A stretch of DNA of 64,000 bases from UBA3537 sp965658025 (GTDB taxonomy: Bacteria; Bacteroidota; Bacteroidia; Flavobacteriales; Flavobacteriaceae): positions 124,001 to 188,000 of the forward strand of contig CBFHQL010000001.1 of NCBI GenBank assembly GCA_965658025.1, given 5' to 3'. Under the pieces are notes generated by a model. The model made no database searches. It saw only the letters and a program-made list of their open reading frames with translations, and was not told the origin of the DNA. Position numbers and translations under genes: made by a program. Position 1 is the first letter of the stretch, and the number at the start of each line of letters is the position of its first letter. Below are positions 1 through 8,437 of the stretch, piece by piece.

Positions 1-1
1 A

Positions 2-82
2 TTTGTATCGTTTTTTATTCCCTATACAATTTGTCTTATTTTAGAAACTTTTTATCTCAGCAAACAACTCAACCAAATGTAG
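2..82 (+). CDS. C-terminal end of a small membrane protein upstream of atpB (partial)
   Basis: An open frame enters from the left edge and stops with TAG at 80-82. It encodes about 26 residues: a hydrophobic stretch (FVSFFIPYTICLILETFYL) and then a short polar tail. Small AtpI-like or uncharacterised membrane proteins commonly precede atpB in flavobacteria, so this is probably the end of such a gene. Too little is visible to name the family. The frame choice rests on the membrane-like composition and on the stop lying just before the atp promoter. Confidence 0.5.
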   Translation, partial: FVSFFIPYTICLILETFYLSKQLNQM

Positions 83-141
83 AACTTGAACACCCACTGA
101 GGACAGGTTTTTTGACTAAAAATAAAGTCCTTAAAATTGTT

Positions 142-170
142 TTTGTTTTTGATAGAAAACCATAACTTTG
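142..170 (+). promoter_or_regulatory. Bacteroidota-type promoter for the atpBEFHAG operon
   Basis: A -33 element TTTG (142-145) is separated by 17 bases from the -7 element TAACTTTG (163-170). This fits the Bacteroidota primary sigma consensus TTTG-N17-21-TAnnTTTG. The atpB ATG follows at 202, giving a leader of roughly 25 bases. Confidence 0.65.
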
Positions 171-201
171 CACCGATTTTATACAACGATAAAAATCTGC
201 A

Positions 202-1308
202 ATGCGAAGCAAATTAACTTTGAAAGCGACAACACTAATTTTCTTTTTAATGCCATTCTTGGTAATGGCAGGAGGAGACGCCCCAAAAACTGATAAAAAA
301 GCTGAAATTAAAGCTTACATTCAACACCACCTTCAAGACTCATACGACTTTAGTTTATTTTCATATACAACAGATCAAGGAGAACACAAATATATAGGTG
401 CTCCTCTACCTGTAATTTTGTGGGATGAAGGCCTTAAAATCTTTGCTTCCTCAAAATTTCATCATGGCGAGACTTTAGCTGAGGTTGATGGTAATTATTA
501 CAAATTATATCACAATAAAATATACAAAACGGATGCTGAAGGGACGATTAATTATGATGAGCACAATCACCCTACAAATGTTAAACCCTTAGATTTTTCT
601 ATCACAAAAAGTGTAGTCATGATAATGATCACGGCGTTACTCATGTTTTTCCTTTTCAAAGGGCTTGGAAAATCTTATGGTGCAAATAAAGGCATCGCTA
701 CAGGAGCTGGGCGTTTTTTCGAACCTATTGTGCTTTATATACGTGATGATATTGCCATTCCAAACATTGGTGAAAAGAAATACATGCGCTACATGCCCTT
801 TTTACTTACTGTGTTTTTCTTTATATGGTTTTTAAATATTTTTGGGTTAACGCCATTAGGAGTAAATGTCACTGGTAACATTGCAATCACTTTTGCATTG
901 GCCTTATTGACCTTTTTAATCACAAATTTAACAGGGACAAAAGACTATTGGAAACATATTTTTGATCCACTAGGAGATTCCATGCCATGGTATGGGAAAG
1001 TTCCTTTGTACATTATATTAATCCCTATTGAAGTACTAGGGATATTCATTAAGCCATTCTCATTATTAATCCGTTTGTATGCCAATATGCAAGCTGGACA
1101 CATTGTATTGATGAGTTTGATTGGTCTAATGTTTTTATTCAAAAGTTGGTTGGGAAGCCCGTTATCCTTTGGATTGGCCTTTGCCATCTCACTAATTGAA
1201 GTACTTGTGGCATTGTTACAAGCATATATTTTTACAATGTTATCGGCTTTATATTTTGGTTTTGCTTCAGAAGAGCACGAGCATCATGATGAAGCACACG
1301 CTCATTAG
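202..1308 (+). CDS. atpB: F1Fo ATP synthase subunit a
   Basis: Membrane subunit a of the Fo motor, providing the proton half-channels against the c-ring. The 368-residue protein is longer than the E. coli subunit (about 270). It has a signal-like hydrophobic N-terminus (about 11-23) and a polar extension up to residue 130, as in other Bacteroidota AtpB proteins. Membrane helices start near 135. The essential arginine is R291 in LLIRLYANMQAGH. The C-terminus is rich in His and Glu (EEHEHHDEAHAH). It is the first gene of atpBEFHAG, 48 bases before atpE. The ATG at 202 is the first start after the promoter. Confidence 0.97.
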   Translation: MRSKLTLKATTLIFFLMPFLVMAGGDAPKTDKKAEIKAYIQHHLQDSYDFSLFSYTTDQGEHKYIGAPLPVILWDEGLKIFASSKFHHGETLAEVDGNYYKLYHNKIYKTDAEGTINYDEHNHPTNVKPLDFSITKSVVMIMITALLMFFLFKGLGKSYGANKGIATGAGRFFEPIVLYIRDDIAIPNIGEKKYMRYMPFLLTVFFFIWFLNIFGLTPLGVNVTGNIAITFALALLTFLITNLTGTKDYWKHIFDPLGDSMPWYGKVPLYIILIPIEVLGIFIKPFSLLIRLYANMQAGHIVLMSLIGLMFLFKSWLGSPLSFGLAFAISLIEVLVALLQAYIFTMLSALYFGFASEEHEHHDEAHAH

Positions 1309-1356
1309 TAATTTTGAGCAATAAAAATTGAATGTTTAATTTTTAAATACATATAT

Positions 1357-1548
1357 ATGGAAATTCCAGTAATGGTAGGTGCAGGTTTAGTTGTCATCGG
1401 AGTAGGTTTAGGTATTGGTAAAATCGGTGGTTCCGCAATGGAAGCTATCGCTCGCCAGCCAGAAGCTTACGGAAAGATTCAAACAGCGATGCTTATTGCA
1501 GCAGCCTTGATTGAAGGTATTGGATTTGCAGCATTATTTGCAGTATAA
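1357..1548 (+). CDS. atpE: F1Fo ATP synthase subunit c
   Basis: The 63-residue proteolipid that forms the c-ring. It has two membrane helices (about 4-24 and 44-62) joined by the polar loop RQPE (33-36), which contacts the stalk. The ion-carrying carboxylate is E53 in AALIEGIGFAA. The residue after it is Gly rather than the Ser or Thr typical of sodium-binding c subunits, which points to proton coupling (inference). An 85-base gap with a strong hairpin separates it from atpF. All other gaps in the operon are 48 bases or less. Confidence 0.97.
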   Translation: MEIPVMVGAGLVVIGVGLGIGKIGGSAMEAIARQPEAYGKIQTAMLIAAALIEGIGFAALFAV

Positions 1549-1557
1549 TCTTAATCC

Positions 1558-1600
1558 AAAAAAACAATCTTGCAACGGTTGGTTGCAAGGTTGTTTTAAT
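1558..1600 (+). terminator. Terminator-like hairpin inside the atp operon (atpE/atpF gap)
   Basis: The left arm AAAACAATCTTGCAAC (1561-1576) and right arm GTTGCAAGGTTGTTTT (1582-1597) form a 16-bp stem with one G-U pair and a 5-base loop (1577-1581). An A tract precedes it, and the right arm ends in TTTT. This has the shape of an intrinsic terminator, but it lies between two co-oriented operon genes. Partial termination or protection of the upstream RNA end could raise atpE output over the downstream genes (inference). Confidence 0.65.
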
Positions 1601-1632
1601 TAAACTTAAAACATCATCATAATAAAATTATT

Positions 1633-2133
1633 ATGGAAAAATTATTAGAAGAATTCTCACTTGGACTGTTTGTTTGGCAAACCTTACTTTTCCTTGGGCT
1701 TTTATTGTTGTTGAAAAAATATGCATGGGGGCCAATATTGAATGCTGTTAATGAGCGTGAAGAAGGCATCAAAAATGCGCTTAGTGCTGCAGATAACGCC
1801 AAAAAAGAGATGGAAAATCTTCAAGCAGACAATCAAAAACTTTTGAAAGAAGCTCGTGCAGAGCGTGAAGCGATGCTTAAAGAAGCGCGCGAACTCAAAA
1901 ACAAAATGATTGACGACGCTAAAGAAGAAGCCAAAGAAGAAGCCAACAAACTTGTAGCGCAAGCACAAGCTGCCATCGAAACAGAGAAAAAAGCAGCTAT
2001 TGCAGATTTGAAAGCACAAGTAGCAGACCTTTCTATTTCTATTGCAGAAAAAGTGTTGGGAGAAGAATTATCAAACAAAGGAAAGCAAGAAAAATTAGTC
2101 GAGTCGATGTTGGACGACACTAGTTTAAACTAA
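1633..2133 (+). CDS. atpF: F1Fo ATP synthase subunit b
   Basis: Peripheral stalk subunit of 166 residues. One N-terminal membrane helix (about 9-28) is followed by a long charged Ala/Glu/Lys-rich helix (about 40-150) that should form the coiled-coil dimer reaching F1. Length and architecture match bacterial b subunits. The gene lies between atpE and atpH, and only 6 bases separate its stop from the atpH ATG, so it is co-transcribed with the delta subunit it binds. Confidence 0.96.
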   Translation: MEKLLEEFSLGLFVWQTLLFLGLLLLLKKYAWGPILNAVNEREEGIKNALSAADNAKKEMENLQADNQKLLKEARAEREAMLKEARELKNKMIDDAKEEAKEEANKLVAQAQAAIETEKKAAIADLKAQVADLSISIAEKVLGEELSNKGKQEKLVESMLDDTSLN

Positions 2134-2139
2134 AAATAT

Positions 2140-2676
2140 ATGTCAGGGACAAGAGCAGCCATTCGATATGCTAAGGCCATCTTAAGTGTGGCAGAGGACA
2201 ACAATACATCAGCGAAAATTCATGAAGAAATGAATCAAATCGCTCGTGCGATTGCTTCAAATCCTGAACTGAACGAAGTACTAAAATCACCAGTGGTTAA
2301 ACTTTCAGAAAAAACAGCCGTTTTGGATCATGTTTTTTCAAAGTCTGGAACAGAAGTAAAGTCTTTGTTCACCACCTTAGCACAAAACAAGCGTGTTGAT
2401 TTATTAGAGCATATCGCATTACAATATAAGCGTTTGTATGATGAGCTCAACAATAAAGAACAAGCCACGGTAACCACCGCAGTTCCAATGACTGAAGCTT
2501 TAGAAAAAAAGGTAATGGCAAAGCTGAAAACATTGTCAAGCAAAGAAGTAACCTTGACCAAAATTGTAGATGAAACCATCCTTGGTGGATTCATCTTGCG
2601 CGTTGGAGACAAACAATACAATGCAAGTGTTTCCAACCAATTAAATGAAATTAAAAATAAGTTTATAACAAATTAA
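2140..2676 (+). CDS. atpH: F1Fo ATP synthase subunit delta
   Basis: The 178-residue OSCP/delta subunit that links the top of F1 to the b stalk. The N-terminal helical domain begins RAAIRYAKAIL, the family's usual opening. The C-terminal signature is GGFILRVGDKQYNASVSNQL (about 148-167), typical of delta subunits. It sits 6 bases after atpF and 42 before atpA, in the conserved F-H-A-G order. Confidence 0.95.
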   Translation: MSGTRAAIRYAKAILSVAEDNNTSAKIHEEMNQIARAIASNPELNEVLKSPVVKLSEKTAVLDHVFSKSGTEVKSLFTTLAQNKRVDLLEHIALQYKRLYDELNNKEQATVTTAVPMTEALEKKVMAKLKTLSSKEVTLTKIVDETILGGFILRVGDKQYNASVSNQLNEIKNKFITN

Positions 2677-2718
2677 AGCGAACTCATTACGAGTTCAATG
2701 AGTTAAAAATAGATTAAA

Positions 2719-4296
2719 ATGGCAGATGTAAAAGCAGCTGAAATTTCAGCAATTTTAAAGCAACAACTTTCAGGATTTGAAGCCACCGCTTCTTTGGATG
2801 AAGTAGGAACTGTACTCACTGTTGGTGATGGTATTGTTCGTGCATACGGACTTTCCAATGCGCAATATGGAGAATTAGTTCAATTTGAAGGAGGTCTTGA
2901 AGGTATCGTTCTAAACCTTGAAGAAGACAACGTGGGGATTGTACTTTTAGGCGCTTCCAAAGTTGTAAAAGAAGGATCTACAGTAAAACGTACAGGACGT
3001 ATTGCCTCCATCAATGTTGGTGAAGGTATCGTAGGGCGTGTTGTAGATACGCTTGGTGCACCAATTGATGGAAAAGGCCCAATTGAAGGTGATGTTTATG
3101 AAATGCCTTTAGAAAGAAAAGCACCAGGTGTTGTATTTCGTGAGCCCGTAACTGAGCCACTTCAAACAGGGATTAAATCTATTGATGCCATGATCCCCGT
3201 AGGACGAGGACAAAGAGAGCTCGTGATTGGTGACCGTCAAACAGGAAAAACCACTGTTTGTATCGATACCATTCTAAACCAAAAAGAATTTTACGATGCA
3301 GGTGAGCCCGTGTATTGTATTTATGTTGCTGTTGGACAAAAAGCGTCTACAGTAGCCAACATTGCAAAAACATTAGAAGATAGAGGGGCTTTGGCCTATA
3401 CTACAATTGTAGCAGCCAATGCTTCAGACCCTGCACCAATGCAAGTATATGCACCATTTGCAGGTGCTGCGATTGGGGAGTATTTTAGAGATACTGGTCG
3501 TCCAGCACTTATCATTTATGATGATTTATCAAAGCAAGCGGTAGCTTATAGAGAAGTATCACTTTTGCTTCGTCGTCCACCAGGGCGTGAGGCCTACCCA
3601 GGAGATGTATTCTACTTACACTCACGTTTGTTAGAGCGTTCTGCGAAAGTTATTAACGACGGTACGATTGCAAAAGACATGAACGATTTGCCAGACTCTC
3701 TTCAACCTTTGGTAAAAGGAGGAGGGTCTTTAACAGCACTTCCAATCATTGAAACTCAAGCAGGAGACGTATCAGCTTACATTCCAACAAACGTAATTTC
3801 GATTACAGATGGTCAGATTTTCTTGGATGGAGATTTATTTAACTCTGGTGTACGTCCAGCAATTAACGTAGGTATTTCGGTATCTCGTGTGGGGGGTAGT
3901 GCACAAATTAAATCCATGAAGAAAGTATCTGGAACGCTTAAGCTAGATCAAGCTCAATTCCGTGAATTAGAGGCCTTTGCAAAGTTTGGTTCTGACTTAG
4001 ATGCGGTGACACTTAATGTCATTGAAAAAGGTAAACGAAACGTTGAAATCCTTAAACAAGCACAAAACGATCCTTATACAGTAGAAGATCAAATTGCGAT
4101 TATTTATGCAGGATCGAAAAACTTGTTGCGTGATGTACCCGTCAATAAAGTCAAAGAATTTGAAACTGAGTTTATCGAATTCTTGAAAGCAAAACACAGT
4201 GACGCTTTGGCAACACTGAAATCTGGCAAACTGACTGATGAGGTGACGGATACGTTAACAAAAGTTGCACAAGATTTATCGGCCAAATACAATTAA
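2719..4296 (+). CDS. atpA: F1 ATP synthase subunit alpha
   Basis: The 525-residue nucleotide-binding, non-catalytic alpha subunit of the F1 hexamer. The Walker A motif GDRQTGKT is at 171-178. The arginine-finger region and the ALIIYDDLSKQAVAYR segment characteristic of alpha are also visible. An N-terminal beta-barrel, a central RecA-like domain and a C-terminal helical domain follow in normal order, and the length is standard. It is followed 27 bases later by atpG. The catalytic beta subunit is not in this operon but at 41020-42528. Confidence 0.98.
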   Translation: MADVKAAEISAILKQQLSGFEATASLDEVGTVLTVGDGIVRAYGLSNAQYGELVQFEGGLEGIVLNLEEDNVGIVLLGASKVVKEGSTVKRTGRIASINVGEGIVGRVVDTLGAPIDGKGPIEGDVYEMPLERKAPGVVFREPVTEPLQTGIKSIDAMIPVGRGQRELVIGDRQTGKTTVCIDTILNQKEFYDAGEPVYCIYVAVGQKASTVANIAKTLEDRGALAYTTIVAANASDPAPMQVYAPFAGAAIGEYFRDTGRPALIIYDDLSKQAVAYREVSLLLRRPPGREAYPGDVFYLHSRLLERSAKVINDGTIAKDMNDLPDSLQPLVKGGGSLTALPIIETQAGDVSAYIPTNVISITDGQIFLDGDLFNSGVRPAINVGISVSRVGGSAQIKSMKKVSGTLKLDQAQFRELEAFAKFGSDLDAVTLNVIEKGKRNVEILKQAQNDPYTVEDQIAIIYAGSKNLLRDVPVNKVKEFETEFIEFLKAKHSDALATLKSGKLTDEVTDTLTKVAQDLSAKYN

Positions 4297-4323
4297 TTTT
4301 AAATTAAAGAACTAATTTAAAGC

Positions 4324-5181
4324 ATGGCAAACTTAAAAGAAATAAGAAACAGAATTTCGTCCGTATCTTCAACGATGCAGATTACCAGCGCCATGAAAAT
4401 GGTATCTGCTGCGAAGCTCAAAAAAGCACAAGACGCCATCACAGCGATGCGTCCTTATGCCGACAAACTGACGGAACTTTTACAAAACCTAAGCGCAACT
4501 TTGGATGCCGATAGCGGAAGTAAATTTGCAGATCAGCGTGAAGTCAAAAACGTTCTTATTGTTGCCATTACTTCTAACAGAGGATTGTGTGGTGCTTTTA
4601 ATTCTAATATTATCAAACAAGCCAATCATTTAGCAAACAGCTATGCTGGCAAAAACGTTTCTATAGTAGCCATCGGTAAAAAAGCCAATGATGCTCTTTC
4701 AAAAGATTTTGATGTTATATCGAATCAAAGTAGTGTTTTTGATGATCTTACTTTCGATAATGTAGCACAAATTGCCGAATTATTGATGGAAAAATTTGAG
4801 GAGGGAAGCGTTGATAAAATTGAATTGGTCTACAACAAGTTTAAAAATGCGGCCACGCAAATTGTAACCACGGAACAATTTTTGCCAATTGTCCCAAGTG
4901 CTGAGGGGACTAATGCCAACCAAGACTATATTTTTGAACCTTCAAAAGTGGAGATTGTAGAAACCTTGATTCCAAAGTCTTTAAAAACACAATTGTTTAA
5001 AGCCATTCGCGATAGTTTTGCCAGTGAACATGGTGCACGTATGACCGCCATGCACAAAGCAACCGACAATGCTACTGAGCTTAGAGATCAATTAAAATTG
5101 ACCTACAACAAAGCACGACAAGCCGCCATTACCAACGAAATTCTTGAAATTGTTGGTGGTGCTGAAGCATTGAACAACTAA
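4324..5181 (+). CDS. atpG: F1 ATP synthase subunit gamma
   Basis: Central stalk subunit of 285 residues. Its long N-terminal helix opens LKEIRNRISSVSSTMQITSA and its C-terminal helix (MTAMHKATDNATELRDQLKL, and on to the end) is the conserved pair that rotates inside the hexamer. The Rossmann-like middle domain contains ITSNRGLCGAFN. It is the last gene of the first atp block, ending 22 bases before a terminator. Confidence 0.97.
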   Translation: MANLKEIRNRISSVSSTMQITSAMKMVSAAKLKKAQDAITAMRPYADKLTELLQNLSATLDADSGSKFADQREVKNVLIVAITSNRGLCGAFNSNIIKQANHLANSYAGKNVSIVAIGKKANDALSKDFDVISNQSSVFDDLTFDNVAQIAELLMEKFEEGSVDKIELVYNKFKNAATQIVTTEQFLPIVPSAEGTNANQDYIFEPSKVEIVETLIPKSLKTQLFKAIRDSFASEHGARMTAMHKATDNATELRDQLKLTYNKARQAAITNEILEIVGGAEALNN

Positions 5182-5202
5182 AGTATATTTTAGAAAACTT
5201 TA

Positions 5203-5238
5203 AATTCCTTACAATCTAATTGCAAGGAATTTTTTTTA
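5203..5238 (+). terminator. Intrinsic terminator of the atpBEFHAG operon
   Basis: The arms AATTCCTT (5203-5210) and AAGGAATT (5224-5231) pair around a 13-base loop and are followed by a run of eight T (5230-5237). The hairpin overlaps the next gene's -33 element. Confidence 0.7.
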
Positions 5239-5247
5239 ATACATTTG
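5220..5247 (+). promoter_or_regulatory. Promoter of the outer-membrane protein gene
   Basis: TTG (5220-5222), a 17-base spacer, then TACATTTG (5240-5247). This matches the Bacteroidota -33/-7 pattern. The -33 element lies in the loop of the preceding terminator. The ATG at 5278 is 30 bases downstream. Confidence 0.6.
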
Positions 5248-5277
5248 TGCTATTCTATTAACCCAAATTATTTTATC

Positions 5278-5898
5278 ATGAATTTATACAAACAATGTTT
5301 CGTTGGTGTATTTACACTATTAACCACATTCTCTTTTTCTCAATCTCAAGGCACTTCAGAACTTAATATTAGTTTAGGTGTAGCGACATTTGAAGATTTC
5401 AGAACAGCAGTAGAAAATGCAGCAACGTCTTTAGTAACATCAGCTATAACGGGTGAGAAATTAACCCATGAAGACGGCAGTAGCCAGATGGCCTTTACAG
5501 CGCATTATAGTTACGCCATAAAAGATCAATGGATGCTTGGCGCTTCATTGGCCTACCAAAACATTAAAGGAAATTTATTGGTTGACGGAGTAAAATCTGG
5601 CAAAAGTTCTAGTGCAGTTTATTCTCTGGGAGTTGAATCAAATTATCGTTACATTTCAAAACCAAAATTTCAAATGTATTCAGGTTTAGGTGTGGGTTAT
5701 GCATTTGGAGAAACAACATTTACCTTAGGCGACAAATTAGAGTTTAAGAACAACAACGAAGACACTTCAAAAATTGATTATTTAACGTTTCATGTGACAG
5801 CTCTTGGATTTAGAGTTGGAAAAAAATTAGCAGCTTTTGCAGAATTAGGGGTTGGGTACAAGGGCATTATCAATGGAGGACTATCCTATCAATTTTAA
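5278..5898 (+). CDS. Outer-membrane beta-barrel protein
   Basis: A 206-residue protein with an N-terminal signal peptide (MNLYKQCFVGVFTLLTTFSF, cleavage after about residue 21). Alternating hydrophobic and polar strands with aromatic girdle residues follow, and it ends LSYQF, a typical C-terminal beta-signal. It resembles the small OmpW/OprF-like eight-stranded barrels common in flavobacteria, but I cannot assign a subfamily or substrate. The ATG at 5278 is preferred over an upstream in-frame ATG at 5245 because 5245 overlaps the -7 element and would put a polar extension before the signal peptide. It is monocistronic, between its own promoter and terminator. Confidence 0.8.
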   Translation: MNLYKQCFVGVFTLLTTFSFSQSQGTSELNISLGVATFEDFRTAVENAATSLVTSAITGEKLTHEDGSSQMAFTAHYSYAIKDQWMLGASLAYQNIKGNLLVDGVKSGKSSSAVYSLGVESNYRYISKPKFQMYSGLGVGYAFGETTFTLGDKLEFKNNNEDTSKIDYLTFHVTALGFRVGKKLAAFAELGVGYKGIINGGLSYQF

Positions 5899-5928
5899 TT
5901 CATTCGATTTTGTTTATTAATATTTAGG

Positions 5929-5956
5929 CCTTTCTTTTAATTAAGAAAGGTTTTTT
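5929..5956 (+). terminator. Intrinsic terminator after the outer-membrane protein gene
   Basis: A perfect 8-bp stem, CCTTTCTT (5929-5936) and AAGAAAGG (5943-5950), with loop TTAATT, is followed by six T (5951-5956). Confidence 0.75.
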
Positions 5957-5984
5957 GTGGAATGAAATTTGATAATAATTAAAT

Positions 5985-6485
5985 ATGCGTTTGAAAATTA
6001 CCTATAAAATTTCACTTTTTTGTTTGTCTTTTTTGATGAGCTGTAAAACAACAAAACCTACGCTTTTCGACTCCAAGATTCCAATTTCAATAGAAGCCCC
6101 TTACTTCCAATCTTGGGTTGCTGGTGTTCAAGGCGGAGGTCGTGGTGTCGATGTGTTTTTACCTGTAAAAGATCTAAATAACATAACCCCTGACAGCATA
6201 CATTTTAGAGGACAGCGCGCCAAAACCGTTTATAAAAACCAAATGATTGTTGGGCATTTTTCTTCACCACAAAATCAACCTAAAGACGTAATTTTGAGCA
6301 ACGAACCTTTTGCAGAGGCCAATAACCAGTTACTCCCCAAAGCAGATCATTCAGCATTTGAATTGGAGCCCAATGCTTGTGTTTTGAGTTATATCCTCGA
6401 AAATAAACGCTACTATCATAAAATTACAGATTTAGCTCAGCGCCCCTCCATTCCTTACCCTTCGTCTCCACCACCACCAGATTAA
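5985..6485 (+). CDS. Uncharacterised lipoprotein
   Basis: A 166-residue protein with a lipoprotein signal: a hydrophobic stretch (about 8-19) ending LSFLMSC, with C20 as the likely lipidated residue. The mature part has no motif I recognise. It contains a Gly-rich segment (VQGGGRGVDVF, about 48-58) and ends in a proline run (PSSPPPPD). It is probably anchored to the envelope. It lies 55 bases before the flippase gene. Function unknown. Confidence 0.7.
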   Translation: MRLKITYKISLFCLSFLMSCKTTKPTLFDSKIPISIEAPYFQSWVAGVQGGGRGVDVFLPVKDLNNITPDSIHFRGQRAKTVYKNQMIVGHFSSPQNQPKDVILSNEPFAEANNQLLPKADHSAFELEPNACVLSYILENKRYYHKITDLAQRPSIPYPSSPPPPD

Positions 6486-6539
6486 TTATTATTGTATCTG
6501 GTATAAAAAGTGTATTTTTAAGCCCATAAAAGCAACAAT

Positions 6540-8000
6540 TTGAGTATCCTTAAAACGCTTTACAAACAAACTTTTATTTATGGGCTTGCAACCGTAGTGC
6601 CCAAAATGCTCAGTTTTCTTTTGGTGCGTTTGCATACCGACAAAACTGTACTCGAAAATGTGGCTGACTACGGCGACGTTTCGCTGATTTACGCCTATTT
6701 TGTTTTGTTTAATGTCCTTTTGGCCTATGGCATGGAAACGGCTTTCTTCCGCTTTTTTAGTAGTGATGGAAATAAAAAAACAGTACTCAGTACTTCAACT
6801 ATTTCACTAATTCTGACCTCGACGTTGGTACTCGTATTTGGGTATTTTTTAAGACATCATATAGCAAACCTTACACACATTGACAGTGCTTATATTGTAT
6901 TGGTACTTTGGATTTTATTTTTTGATGCTCTTGTAATTATTCCCTTTGCGTATTTAAGAGCGTTGGGCAAGCCCATTAAATATACAGCAGTCAAACTGCT
7001 CAATGTCGTTCTCAATTTGGGATTAAACATCGTGTTGCTTTTATTCTTAAAATCTTGGGCTGAATCGTCTACATTTTTGGCTATATTCTATCGTCCTAAT
7101 TTCGAAGTACACTATATTTTTATTGCCAATCTTGTGGCCAGTGCAGTTACATTTTTGATGCTAATTTCTTTTTACTTTAAATTAAATTATAGCTTCGACA
7201 CAAAACTTTGGAAACAAATGTTGCGTTATGCATTTCCAGTACTCGTTGCAGGAATTGCCTTTTCCATAAACGAAACCTTTGATCGCATTTTACTGGAGCG
7301 GCTTCTTCCAGAAAATCTATCCAAAGAAGCTATTGGGACCTATTCTGCTTGCTACAAACTCGCCCTGTTTATGATGCTTTTTGCAACGGCCTACCGTTTG
7401 GGAATCGAGCCCTTCTTTTTTAGTAATGCCAAAGACAAAAATGCCAAAGCAAACTATGCCAAAATCCTTGAATTTTTTGTCATTTTTGGTGCCTTGATTT
7501 TATTATCTGTAGTGGTTTTTGTGGATATTTTAAAACTATTGCTCATTCCAAATGAGGCCTATTGGGAAGCCATGTCGGTAGTACCTGTTTTGTTGTTGGC
7601 CTATTTGTTTTTGGGGGTTTACCACAACCTTTCGGTGTGGTACAAAATTACGGACCGTACAAAATTTGGCGCATACATTTCCATATTTGGTGCTCTAGTA
7701 ACTTTGGGCATAAATATTATTTTCATTCCAAAATTTGGGTATATGGCTTCAGCCACCGCAACACTTTTTGCCTATGCTACAATGGCAAGTATATCCTATA
7801 TTTTAGGGCAAAAACATTATGCAATTCCTTATAATCTGAAAAAAATGGGGCTTTATTTGATTTTGTCAATCGGATTTTCAGCACTTTCATTTTATAAGTT
7901 CCGAGAAGATTATGCCATTGGGATTGGCCTCATTATAATTTTGATGGGTGTTATTTGGCACAAAGAAAAAACAGTATTAAAACAACTTATTAAATCTTAA
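6540..8000 (+). CDS. Polysaccharide/oligosaccharide flippase (MOP superfamily, Wzx-like)
   Basis: An integral membrane protein of 486 residues with about 14 predicted helices, laid out like the polysaccharide-transport (RfbX/Wzx) branch of the MOP exporters. The start MSILKTLYKQTFIYGLATVVPKMLSF is typical of flavobacterial members, including the amphipathic opening before helix 1. Such proteins flip lipid-linked sugars across the inner membrane; the substrate cannot be read from sequence. The start is TTG at 6540; no ATG lies nearby. It is 2 bases ahead of dut, a common flavobacterial gene order. Confidence 0.85.
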   Translation: MSILKTLYKQTFIYGLATVVPKMLSFLLVRLHTDKTVLENVADYGDVSLIYAYFVLFNVLLAYGMETAFFRFFSSDGNKKTVLSTSTISLILTSTLVLVFGYFLRHHIANLTHIDSAYIVLVLWILFFDALVIIPFAYLRALGKPIKYTAVKLLNVVLNLGLNIVLLLFLKSWAESSTFLAIFYRPNFEVHYIFIANLVASAVTFLMLISFYFKLNYSFDTKLWKQMLRYAFPVLVAGIAFSINETFDRILLERLLPENLSKEAIGTYSACYKLALFMMLFATAYRLGIEPFFFSNAKDKNAKANYAKILEFFVIFGALILLSVVVFVDILKLLLIPNEAYWEAMSVVPVLLLAYLFLGVYHNLSVWYKITDRTKFGAYISIFGALVTLGINIIFIPKFGYMASATATLFAYATMASISYILGQKHYAIPYNLKKMGLYLILSIGFSALSFYKFREDYAIGIGLIIILMGVIWHKEKTVLKQLIKS

Positions 8001-8002
8001 TA

Positions 8003-8437
8003 ATGAAGATCAACATCATCAACAAATCTGCACACGCCTTACCGCACTATGAGACCATTGCCTCGGCAGGGATGGACCTTCGGGCGAATTTAGATCACGA
8101 TATTGTACTCAACCCCATGGAGCGCAGCATCATACCAACAGGGCTTTTTATGGAACTTCCTGTGGGTTATGAAGCGCAAGTACGTCCACGAAGTGGATTG
8201 GCGGCCAAACACGGCCTAACAGTCCTCAATAGCCCAGGCACAATTGATGCGGATTATAGAGGAGAAGTAGGCGTGATTCTTGTCAACCTTTCGCAAACAG
8301 CATTTACCATAAAAAATGGTGAACGCGTAGCACAAATGGTGATTGCCAAGCATGAACGTGCCGATTGGGAAGAGGTTCAACAACTATCGGAAACAAGTCG
8401 TGGCGAAGGCGGCTTTGGAAGCACGGGGCGTCAATGA
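8003..8437 (+). CDS. dut: dUTP diphosphatase
   Basis: Hydrolyses dUTP to dUMP and pyrophosphate, keeping uracil out of DNA and feeding dTMP synthesis. The 144-residue length fits the trimeric enzyme. The five family motifs are visible: AGMDLRAN (1), PRSGLAAKHGLTV (2), GTIDADYRGEVGVILVN (3), RVAQMVIAKH (4) and the C-terminal RGEGGFGSTG (5). Its stop overlaps the next gene's start as ATGA (8434-8437), suggesting translational coupling. Confidence 0.97.
   Translation: MKINIINKSAHALPHYETIASAGMDLRANLDHDIVLNPMERSIIPTGLFMELPVGYEAQVRPRSGLAAKHGLTVLNSPGTIDADYRGEVGVILVNLSQTAFTIKNGERVAQMVIAKHERADWEEVQQLSETSRGEGGFGSTGRQ

Noticed and set aside
945..1187. Long minus-strand open frame inside atpB
   Set aside because: It lies wholly within a certain gene on the other strand and has no family features; it is a mirror of the coding sequence. 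The same applies to the other antisense frames in atpF, atpH, recA, glmS and feoB.
8365..8433. Upstream extension of the TPR gene into dut
   Set aside because: The extension reads basic, non-signal sequence inside dut. The ATG at 8434 gives a clean signal peptide and an ATGA overlap.
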